Origin: Halocatena marina
GTDB lineage: Archaea; Halobacteriota; Halobacteria; Halobacteriales; Haloarculaceae
Assembly: GCF_023276375.1 (NCBI RefSeq)
Contig: NZ_JALLPK010000004.1
Coordinates: forward strand, 62,001 to 126,000
Reading direction: 5' to 3'
DNA: 64,000 nt
The translations under genes were made by a program, and so were the position numbers. A model generated the notes under the pieces. The model worked only from the letters and a program-made list of their open reading frames with translations, was not told where the DNA came from and made no database searches. Shown piece after piece: positions 56,481 through 64,000 of this stretch; within the stretch, counting starts at the first letter, position 1; each line of letters begins with the position of its first letter.

Positions 56481-57232
56481 CTCTTCGTGGACCGGTCAAA
56501 ACGGTTTTCGGTAGCGATAATAGCGACTCTCCTCAAACTCTTCAACAACGGTATCGCAGACATCGTTAGGTCATTGGGCCTGCGGCTGGTCATCTATCTT
56601 TGGTCGATACCTTCCTTGGTGCCTCTCGGAGGAACATTCAATGTGCGTATTAGTGAGTGCAGTGATCATTGTGTACGCCTCGTTGCAGATACATAATCTA
56701 ATTCCAATCAAGATGGAGCCTGCTCGTACAACGGAAGATCACCACTCATGCACGGTGAATTCTCTTCGCGAGAACGAAACAGTAGCCGTTGCCCCCCGCA
56801 TCGCTTCTCCCGTAGGATTGGCCTGACCTCAGACCGGGCCATAGAACGTCGAAGAACTCAAGAGCACTCACGCGACTATGAGGGAGGTGTAGCGTTGGCA
56901 CCTAATTCACCTGTGAGCGACGCCTGTGTCTCAGGACCATCCCTTTTCAGACGCTTGTAGTCTGTTCGCGTGGAAACATTTTCACAGATAGATCAATCGT
57001 TCTTTTCTTCAAGAAACATATATGACACTTATACGAATAACACTGCGACCAATCATACTACAATCTGATATAATATTTTATATAACATATTTACTTATTT
57101 GTTATGGATTCGTCCCTATGTGCGGTTTGTATCAACTTTTCAAAGCAACAACGGCCTTTCTTGTAATTATATTATTCTATCATATATTGACTAATGTCAT
57201 AAATTCATGAATAAGGTTAATGTCATGGGGGG
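56481..57232. other. Intergenic stretch, AT-rich to the right
   Basis: About 750 bases. The left part has minus-strand coding-like traces (a frame with DDVCDTVVEEFEESRYYRYRK-type residues broken by stops); the right part (57000-57210) is very AT-rich. No supported gene. Confidence 0.3.
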
Positions 57233-57240
57233 CTATATAC
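57233..57240 (+). promoter_or_regulatory. TATA-like box of the beta-rich TAT protein
   Basis: CTATATAC centred 28 bases before ATG 57265; favours that start over ATG 57220. Confidence 0.45.
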
Positions 57241-57264
57241 CCACCCGAAGGAAATCACAGACTC

Positions 57265-57885
57265 ATGAGTTATCTTAACAGACGTTCATTTCTTAAGACG
57301 GCAGCTGTATCGAGTCTTGCATCAACATACATAGCATCTGCTACAACAGACACAGCTGTAGCGGACACGACTTCTGACTACGGAATTGACTTAATTGTCA
57401 ATACAAATGCTACAGTCAAGAGTAAAACAAATGTTGACATCGATACTGAGATGGCTATCGTCGTCGACGCAAATGGGGACGTTGTCGTCCAGTTCAAGGA
57501 CGATACAGAGCAAAATATAGATATCGAAAAAAGCAGCAAGCTTGAGAGTGATGCTGAGATTGATATTAATACAGATTCTGATATTTCTGTTGAGGTTGAT
57601 GTCGAAGCTGAGGTCGATATCACTATCGAGGCAGAGACGAGTCTCAATATCGACATCAAAACAGACGCGACAGTTAACGCTGAAACGACGGCGGACGCCG
57701 ATATCGATATTGCGATCGAGACCGGTGCCACTCTCAATCTCAAAGTCGACACAGACGCAGCCCCTGCCGTCGATATCAAGGCGGATAACGGTGCTGCGGT
57801 CAACATCAATGCAGACTCAACCACCGACGTTGACGTAATCCGTGGAGACAATATTACCGTAGACGGTCCCGGTGAACTGCTATAG
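57265..57885 (+). CDS. Small TAT-exported protein of alternating Asp/Ile/Thr beta repeats
   Basis: 206 residues from ATG 57265. TAT signal LNRRSFLKTAAVSSLASTYIASA at 4-26. The mature part (~40-200) is a near-continuous alternation of acidic or polar and Val/Ile/Leu residues with a rough 10-12-residue period (for example DAEIDINTDSDISVEVDVE, then AETSLNIDIKTDATVNAETT). Gly and aromatic residues are rare. Such a pattern suits a stacked beta-roll or beta-solenoid with an acidic face, perhaps a surface or ion-binding structure. No known family recognised. Function unknown. Confidence 0.75.
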   Translation: MSYLNRRSFLKTAAVSSLASTYIASATTDTAVADTTSDYGIDLIVNTNATVKSKTNVDIDTEMAIVVDANGDVVVQFKDDTEQNIDIEKSSKLESDAEIDINTDSDISVEVDVEAEVDITIEAETSLNIDIKTDATVNAETTADADIDIAIETGATLNLKVDTDAAPAVDIKADNGAAVNINADSTTDVDVIRGDNITVDGPGELL

Positions 57886-58046
57886 GGCAGCGGACGTCAT
57901 AATCGATTCATGCTTATTTGCTGTCGAGCTCAGTCTCGCTTAGCTGAACTCACTTTCAGGGTGTCATAGACCTCTTCGCACACTTTGTCGACGTCTGGTA
58001 TCTTGTCCCGAACCAATATATCGAACAGATATCCTATCGAGTGGCG

Positions 58047-58787
58047 TTACTCGCGGAGGCGATAGCGCCACATCCCGACACCGACGGCTGCAAGGGCAGA
58101 TAGCACACCAAAGCCGGGGCCATTAGTTTCAGTCGAGTCCGCTGATGGTGATGTGCGCTCTGCGGACGCGGTTGTGGCCGCTGCTTCGGTTGAGCTCGAC
58201 TGGGTCAAAGGAGGAGTCGCCTGGGGGGACGTGTCCGTCGCGGTGTCATCCGATGTATCGTCCTCGGTTCCGTCAGTCTGATTTGATTCATCCGACGACT
58301 CGTTCGATCTCGTCTTGGTTTCCTCGGACTCGTCATCGGGAAGCTCGTCCGATCCCGGGGGATAGAGAACGAGCGAGAGAGACGCATCTTCTCCATCAAT
58401 CGTGACCTCCTTTTCCTTAGTACGCCAGGTTTCGTCGTTAATCTCGCTCGTTCCCGAGGCAGAGTACGTCCCGTTCTCAAGTTCGAATTCCGCTTGGATA
58501 CGAGCAGGATCGCCGTTGAGAGGTGTTGTGGTCTTCGTTTGGTCGCCGACAGTCACCTCTCCACTGACGATCCCAGCATCCCCCGACTCAGTCAAAGCAA
58601 TTGTCAATGTGTGAGTCTCGGAACCGTCTTCAGTAGCTTCGGTCCTGTTCGCATTGTCGCCTTGAACGATACCCGTTGCTGCGCCGCTTGCTCCGATAGC
58701 TGAGATAGCAATACCCGTTTTGAGAATACTTCGCCGCGTGACGCTCGCTTCTGCGTCGTCAGTACGGTTCAAAACCATATATAACAC
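58047..58787 (-). CDS. TAT-signal protein with PGF-CTERM surface anchor
   Basis: 246 residues from GTG 58787 (ATG 58778 possible). Starts with a twin-arginine segment (SVTRRSILKTGIAISAIGASG), then a ~100-residue Ig-like beta domain (THTLTIALTESGDAGIVSGE...), a long Ser/Thr/Glu-rich linker (~150-215, likely glycosylated), and ends NGPGFGVLSALAAVGVGMWRYRLRE. The PGF motif, hydrophobic stretch and Arg-rich tail make it a predicted archaeosortase A substrate that is lipid-anchored after cleavage. Beta domain function unknown; a surface-displayed protein. Confidence 0.82.
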   Translation of the reverse strand: MLYMVLNRTDDAEASVTRRSILKTGIAISAIGASGAATGIVQGDNANRTEATEDGSETHTLTIALTESGDAGIVSGEVTVGDQTKTTTPLNGDPARIQAEFELENGTYSASGTSEINDETWRTKEKEVTIDGEDASLSLVLYPPGSDELPDDESEETKTRSNESSDESNQTDGTEDDTSDDTATDTSPQATPPLTQSSSTEAAATTASAERTSPSADSTETNGPGFGVLSALAAVGVGMWRYRLRE

Positions 58788-58807
58788 ACATGGCTACCGG
58801 CAACTTC

Positions 58808-58816
58808 GATATAAGC
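58808..58816 (-). promoter_or_regulatory. TATA-like box of the PGF-CTERM gene
   Basis: GATATAAGC (+ strand reading) about 25 bases from GTG 58787. Confidence 0.35.
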
Positions 58817-60252
58817 TTCGTGGCCGCAGACATGTATATCAGATGACTTGTAGTGTTTTTCTGACTCAGACCACCGTTCGCCTGCCTCGTATGCTGAGTG
58901 AAGAGCTACTCCTCGTGGCGTGCGAGTAATCGGTATATATTACTAATATGATATAAACAGGTAATTAAAAGCCACGACAAGAGATGGCCTGACTCAGATA
59001 GTTTGAGAGGATCTGACTCACTTTTCCTCAATATGAATGTGTCTCAACAAGACGGAAGTGAGGAGAATGTAGATGGCTGAGAGAGACTGTCCGTGTCCGT
59101 ACGTGTACAAGAGAGTATGATTGGGGCTTTATGATGGTCTTTTATTTTGACGATTCGTCATTGGGGAAACCCTCATTGTTTGGAATGACAGATCAGATAG
59201 ATGAAATTACTCACAATCACATCCGCCACGTCGTCGTCTGATCGGTCACGGTCAAGACGAGCGACGTCACGCTGTCCCCGAAATCGAGCGGTGAGCGACG
59301 CCTCCCCAGCGACGATCCGCTGCGTTCACGGAGATAGTGACGACGGTGGGGACAGCGCATCATCGCGGTGTGTCCGCCCGGTAATCAATGTACGATCAGT
59401 GGCCTGTGCCATACCAGCTATTAGACTGATATGAGTATCTGACTTGTGAAAAGACGATTGGTATTAAAGCTACTACTCACAATAATTGTGAAGCAAGGAT
59501 CGATATTTAAACGATGAAATACACAGACTGTCGAGGGAGAGCGAACGCCGGGGGGTGTTCGCCTGTCTTGCCAAGGCAATCGTCTTCTGTAGAAGACCAA
59601 TAATCCTTGGTAAGATCCGTCTCTCAATCTCGTTTTGAGTCGCTCTGAGCCCGTTTTTACCACCCATCTTCTGAAAATCCGGGATGTACCGCACAATCGA
59701 TTATTTTGCTCCGAGACCCGTGGATCAAGATGGAAATCGAATAGAATCTATAATGCCGGTTTCTGGATATATTCACCATTCGTGCCGATTTGGTCGGCTC
59801 GATCGCGTTGATTCGTCGAGAACCATCAACGTATCACGATAATAGGGGGAAGATGACTCCTCACTGTTCAGTAAGCTGATTGGACCTTAGGTAACAATTG
59901 AGTCCTGTGTGAAGATCTTCTGTTACATAAGGCACCCATCAGAATATCCGAGACTCCTGTCAAGTCGGACACTGACCACCACTTCGATCCCATCCAATCT
60001 CTCAGAACGGTCGTTTTCGGTGCCACCACCCGCCAATTGCCATCAGAATGTCGGCTGTATCAGAATATACGACAGCCTCCGTGGATAGACGTCTGCCACG
60101 GATAGCCGCGCGTCTCACGCATACAGACTATCGTTCCGAACTCCTGACTACGTGATTGCTCACTCCCGAATCCCTACGGTGAGAGCAACGGTCGCGACGT
60201 GAACTAGCAGGGATCAATCGGTCTGAGTCTGCTAGTAGTGATAGATACGTCT
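58817..60252. other. Gene-poor stretch
   Basis: About 1.4 kb without a supported gene. Two 70-90-codon minus-strand frames around 59421-59696 overlap in different frames and match nothing. A GCGAAC/GTTCGC hairpin lies at 59541-59562. Probably eroded sequence. Confidence 0.35.
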
Positions 60253-60708
60253 TTAGAAGTCATCCACAATATACGAGATACCGGTCGTGTCAGGCACCGC
60301 TACGTAGCCGTTGAAGTAGAACTCGTCAACATTTTCTGCATATATAGTCCCGTCCATTCCATAGTCATACCACGTTCCCTCATAATTGATGGCCTGAGGA
60401 TATTCAAAGGGAGAATCCGTTCCTGGTGAACTGTGTTCCCCTCCCCAGATAGGTGTGGTCGAATAGATTATATAGTTGGTGAAGTCAGCTAGTCCCCATA
60501 CGGTTATCCTGTTTGGGGCCTGCGTTTCAACATTGTCGGCCGGCTCGGTGGCACTGGCTATCTCAGTAGTAGCAGTGAGTCCGGTCAATCCAACAAGACT
60601 GGTCGCAGCTGCTTGCTTCAAGAACCCGCGCCGACTCCGGGACGGAACTGATTTGTCGCCGGGGGCTCTGTTTGATTCGATCGATCTATCATCGTCTTTG
60701 TCAACCAT
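60253..60708 (-). CDS. Small TAT-exported hypothetical protein
   Basis: 151 residues from ATG 60708 (AT-rich AAATTTATTG box ~24 bases upstream). SRSRRGFLKQAAATSLVGLTGL (24-45) is a clear TAT signal. The mature part is rich in Tyr, Gly and Asp (VWGLADFTNYIIYSTTPIW, YEGTWYDYGMDGTIYAENVDE, FYFNGYVAVPD) and ends SYIVDDF. Unlike its neighbours it has no anchor. I do not recognise the family. Confidence 0.7.
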   Translation of the reverse strand: MVDKDDDRSIESNRAPGDKSVPSRSRRGFLKQAAATSLVGLTGLTATTEIASATEPADNVETQAPNRITVWGLADFTNYIIYSTTPIWGGEHSSPGTDSPFEYPQAINYEGTWYDYGMDGTIYAENVDEFYFNGYVAVPDTTGISYIVDDF

Positions 60709-60726
60709 CTATTTTACCTCAAATAA

Positions 60727-60736
60727 AAATTTATTG
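60727..60736 (-). promoter_or_regulatory. TATA-like box of the small TAT gene
   Basis: AAATTTATTG (+ strand reading), centred 23-24 bases from ATG 60708. Confidence 0.35.
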
Positions 60737-61294
60737 GAGAAGTAATAATACCTCTGATGTAAGAAAAATACATGACTGAATCCCTCTATATACACGTTGT
60801 GGCTATGTAAATACCGTCGACGTCGGTCGGTAAGTGAGCCACCCTATCTGGCAACCTTCCGCACTGTCGAGGAGAGTGATTCGTATCGATGCAATCGGCT
60901 TCGTCCTTAATACCGCGAGCAGCTACAGCAGTCGATCAGCACCGACGATCCCTTGACGTCCGTATCAACGATCGCCTACGGGAAAGCGGAGCAGGAAGAG
61001 AGAAAGCAGGAGCGAGAGCGATGAATCAATCGCAAGAGAATCCACGTGGGGACTTCAGGGATGGGACACCTGATTCCAGCATGTGAAACAACTCCGAGAA
61101 TCGTGGTGATGGATGTCGGTCAATTGTGACTCGTTCTTATGGTGTAAAACTATCGTTTATCACCAAACTGGCGAGAAATGAGGCGGTTTTACGTCGATGG
61201 CTGGGTGGTACAAAGAACGATACACGAGGGGAGTGATCACTCTCGTATTATCTCAAGAAACGAACTTTTTATCCGGTTTTCGGGGACTAAAACC
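60737..61294. other. Intergenic stretch
   Basis: About 550 bases. A + strand frame at 60889-61083 (65 codons) has no family. No RNA gene seen. Confidence 0.3.
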
Positions 61295-62239
61295 ATGCAA
61301 CGGACAACGCTATGCCACATCTTCCTCGTTCTGGTCGTGGGAATGGCTGGTTGTAATTCGGTTGACACGCTTGACGATCCATTTTAGGCCGACAACTCAT
61401 CTACTGCAACACTCACCCCTGCCCCCGTTCCGACAGATGGATCGACTGATATAGCAACTTCCCACCTTGCACCGGGCCTAACCCGGTACAGCATGGATTC
61501 GCAGGTGCTTGCCCACGCCCACAACACAACGCTGCAAAACACCTCATTCACTATGTAAGAGACACGGACAGCCACATACCCCAACGGAACAGTGTTCTCA
61601 GAGCAGATTACAACAGTACGGGTGGGGAGTGAAGGAAATTTCTCCAATGTTATCAACCGAACAGTGCTTCCTCGGTCCGGGCCATTGCAAGCGAGCACCA
61701 CGGTGCGGTATTACGAGATATGGAGTGGAGACACTCCAGGGTCGATCACGACCATCTACGCGAACAATACAACGACGTATTCCAATCTCACGTCGCGACC
61801 GGAGGGAGCACTATTCCCGATTTCTGGGACAAACTCCATTACCCGTGCAGACACCATTCGACGGTTATTCGAGTGGACAGACATGAAAGCAGTGAACACA
61901 ACAGCTCGTAACGGAACAACTCGACATCATGTTACGACATCAGTAGTACGAATGCCCCGAGGACCACCAGGTGTTAATCTTCAAGGAGATGAATGGCAGC
62001 GTACGCGTAGTAATCAAGCGACCCAGCACGCCCTCATTAGTGCAAGGGGGATCGTTCGTGACCATCACCTGAACGTCACAACAACCAATGGGAACACAAC
62101 ACTCACCGTCACCGTTGAGAGGCAATTTTCACAGATTGGGACTACGTCACCCAACCAGCCGTCGTGGGTCCAGAAAGCGATCAACGAATCGGCCACCCAG
62201 ACAGCAGTCCGGTCGCCAGACCCGACTGACCAGCCATAG
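61295..62239 (+). pseudogene. Haloarchaeal lipoprotein (DUF7537-like) broken by two in-frame stop codons
   Basis: One frame of 314 codons runs from ATG 61295 to TAG 62237-62239 with internal TAG (61385) and TAA (61556). It opens with a lipoprotein signal (CHIFLVLVVGMAGC), has a Pro/Thr linker (TLTPAPVPTDGSTDI), LAPGLTRYSMDSQVLAHAH, NTSFT, then RTATYPNGTVFSEQITTVRV and a long Thr/Asn-rich beta domain. The layout (lipobox, LAPGL, H-x-x-x-L-x-N-TSFT, NGT strands) fits haloarchaeal DUF7537-type lipoproteins. CAG to TAG and CAA to TAA changes would explain both stops. Downstream codons from 61592 read as a clean 215-codon frame, so decay is recent. Confidence 0.75.
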
Positions 62240-62615
62240 TGTGAGAGCAGATAACATCCGATGCTCACAGCGCGGCGGTACTCATCGAACTGATAATATT
62301 CTCTTCGGTCAAAGCAGCGCGGGACAACTCAGTCTCAGAGCACTCGTAGTGACACTCGTCCTCAAGAGCTCCCTCAATCGCCCGACAAGCATCCGTGCGC
62401 GGTTTCTGGTCGGCGTCGGTGTCTTCCTGAATGTCCTCCCTAAACGCTTGAGATACCGGTCTTGGATAGTCTTTAAAATGGTATGCTAATTACTCCATTC
62501 ATGTGATTTGTACTCGGACAATCGTTGTTGCTCCACTACACAACTTATTTTCCTTATAGAAATAAAACAAACCTATATGAACCTAGGTTAGATTTATTTT
62601 GCAAGTTGTGGAATT
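62240..62615. other. Intergenic stretch
   Basis: No gene. GATTTATTTT at 62591-62600 is an AT-rich promoter candidate for the FG-GAP gene. Confidence 0.35.
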
Positions 62616-63947
62616 ATGGCCAAGCAGGCACCAATGAGTCTCAATACACCCAAGACGTCACTGCAGGAGCAAGCATCACACGCCGACCAGCAGACACGGC
62701 TCGGCCGGCGATCATTCATGGCTGGTCTCACGGGGGTCGCGGCGCTCGGCCTCGGTAGCATCGCCACCGGACGAGGCGCAGCCACGGGCGTCGCGCAACA
62801 CCAGCAACTCCTCGCCGATGATGGGGCTGCAAATGATGAATTTGGCACGTCCGTGGCGATTGATAGAGCCACGGAAACGATCGTTGTTGGTGCGTCGAAT
62901 GATGATAACGCGAATGGGACGGATGCGGGCGCGGTGTACGTCTTCACCTGTCAGAAGAACCAGTTTGTCCAGATCCAGAAGCTCCTCGCCAGTGATGGCC
63001 AAGCGCAAGATTTCTTCGGCACATCGGTGGCGATCGATGGCGATACCATCGTCGTCGGGGCAATAGGCGATGATGAAAATGGGGATTTTGCTGGCGCGGC
63101 ATGCGTGTTTGAGCGCCAGGGCGACGCATTCACCGAGACCCAAAAACTCCTCGCCAGTGATGGCCAAGCGCAAGATTTCTTCGGCGACTCTGTGGCAATC
63201 GCTGGGGACACCATCGTCGGTGGGGCGCCATTGGAGAACGAGAATGGGATGGAGGCGGGTGCAGCGTACGTGTTCGAGCGTCAAGACGGCTCATTCGCCG
63301 AGACCCAAAAACTCCTCGCTAGTGATGGCCAAGCAGGCGATGAATTCGGCACATCCGTGGCGATCGTTGAGGATCTCATCATCGTCGGGGCACTGTTCGC
63401 TGACAACGAGAATGGGGTGGATACGGGCGTGACGTACGTGTTCGAGCGTCAGGGCGACGCATTCACCGAGACGCAAACACTCCTCGCCGATGATGGCCAA
63501 GCGGGCGATCGCTTCGGCGGTTCTGTGGCGATCGCCGGGGACACCATCGTGATTGGGGCACTGTCCGAGAACACGAATGGGGAGGAGGCAGGCGCGGCAT
63601 ACGTATTCGCCTGTCGGAAGATCCAGTTTGTTCAAACTCAAAAGCTCCTCGCCAGTGATGGCCAAGCAGGCGATGAATTCGGCTTCTCAGTGGGAATCGA
63701 GGGGGATACCATCGTTGTCGGGGCGCCGTTCAATGATACCGAGAATGGTATGGATGCGGGCGCGGTGTACGTGTTCACCTGTCAGAAGAACAAGTTCGTC
63801 GAGACCGAGAAGCTTCTCGCCAGTGACGGTCAAGCAGGCGATGAATTCGGCTTCTCAGTGGCGACCGATGGCTGGATCATCGGCGGGGCGCCGTTCAATG
63901 ATACCGAGAATGGAACGGAAACGGGCGCGGCATACGTCTTCGATTGA
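62616..63947 (+). CDS. TAT-exported seven-repeat FG-GAP beta-propeller protein
   Basis: 443 residues. TAT signal RLGRRSFMAGLTGVAALGLGS at 28-48. The rest is seven ~53-residue FG-GAP repeats with the pattern (Q/E)-x-LLA-S/D-DG-x-A-x-D-x-FG-x-SVAI...D-T-I-V-V-G-A...NG...AGAAYVF. Asp/Asn-rich loops (DNENG, DTENG) are probable calcium sites. Seven repeats fill one complete seven-bladed propeller, so the protein is a single domain with no enzyme attached. Repeats 4, 6 and 7 are nearly identical, indicating recent duplication. Likely a secreted or surface adhesion or ligand-binding protein. Confidence 0.88.
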   Translation: MAKQAPMSLNTPKTSLQEQASHADQQTRLGRRSFMAGLTGVAALGLGSIATGRGAATGVAQHQQLLADDGAANDEFGTSVAIDRATETIVVGASNDDNANGTDAGAVYVFTCQKNQFVQIQKLLASDGQAQDFFGTSVAIDGDTIVVGAIGDDENGDFAGAACVFERQGDAFTETQKLLASDGQAQDFFGDSVAIAGDTIVGGAPLENENGMEAGAAYVFERQDGSFAETQKLLASDGQAGDEFGTSVAIVEDLIIVGALFADNENGVDTGVTYVFERQGDAFTETQTLLADDGQAGDRFGGSVAIAGDTIVIGALSENTNGEEAGAAYVFACRKIQFVQTQKLLASDGQAGDEFGFSVGIEGDTIVVGAPFNDTENGMDAGAVYVFTCQKNKFVETEKLLASDGQAGDEFGFSVATDGWIIGGAPFNDTENGTETGAAYVFD

Positions 63948-64000
63948 GCCGACAGTCTGTGTCACGTCACAGGCCTTCGAACGACTCCAACGACTCAGAG

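Noticed and set aside
61385..61558. Recoded stop codons (pyrrolysine or readthrough) in the lipoprotein
   Set aside because: Two different stop types with no insertion signal; simple Gln codon decay explains both.
1..64000. tRNA, rRNA or other stable RNA genes
   Set aside because: I saw no cloverleaf, rRNA or SRP/RNase P-like segments on reading; a covariance search would be needed to exclude small ones.

Overview
This is a window from a halophilic archaeon (class Halobacteria). The evidence is the strongly acidic proteins, many twin-arginine (TAT) signal peptides, an Orc1/Cdc6 replication initiator, an RdfA cell-shape regulator, a bacterio-opsin-activator (HTH-10) regulator, a PGF-CTERM surface-protein signal, and many genes with a TATA-like box about 27 bases before the start codon and no leader. 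The initiator gene next to a 56-bp repeat array, together with several decayed genes, suggests a megaplasmid or an accessory replicon region.

1-40,680: sugar and sulfated-glycan catabolism. It opens with a truncated propeller-like protein, a DapA-type aldolase, two IclR regulators, three Gfo/Idh/MocA dehydrogenases and the decayed 3' end of an enolase-superfamily dehydratase. Then come five sulfatases, all with the Cys-x-Pro-x-Arg motif; an orphan TAT lipoprotein solute-binding protein; three very large TAT-exported paralogues of unknown function; a GH29 fucosidase; a GH172 (DUF2961) enzyme; an AGE-family epimerase; an SDR dehydrogenase; a GH88 unsaturated glucuronyl hydrolase; a DUF1961 protein; and a formylglycine-generating enzyme (FGE) with both catalytic cysteines. 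Only the three large proteins and the binding protein have export signals. The simplest model is that the large proteins cut a sulfated, uronate- and fucose-containing polysaccharide outside the cell. Sulfated oligosaccharides are then imported, and FGE-activated sulfatases with GH29, GH88 and GH172 finish the job in the cytoplasm. The monomers pass to the dehydrogenases, epimerase and aldolase. No known endo-lyase is visible, so the three large paralogues are the best candidates for a new depolymerase family.

41,171-44,160: replication region. RdfA and Orc1/Cdc6 genes face left. Two inverted repeat copies sit just upstream of orc1, and eight and a half tandem 56-bp repeats lie farther out.

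44,160-49,740: gene-poor, with a pyrimidine-dimer glycosylase, a DoxX-like membrane protein, a stray degenerate repeat copy and a large PAS/GAF/HTH-10 regulator.

49,951-64,000: exported proteins. A TAT M14 carboxypeptidase and a TAT subtilase share two accessory domains. They are followed by a repetitive beta-rich TAT protein, a TAT plus PGF-CTERM surface protein, a small TAT protein, a lipoprotein pseudogene with two stop codons, and a seven-repeat FG-GAP propeller protein.
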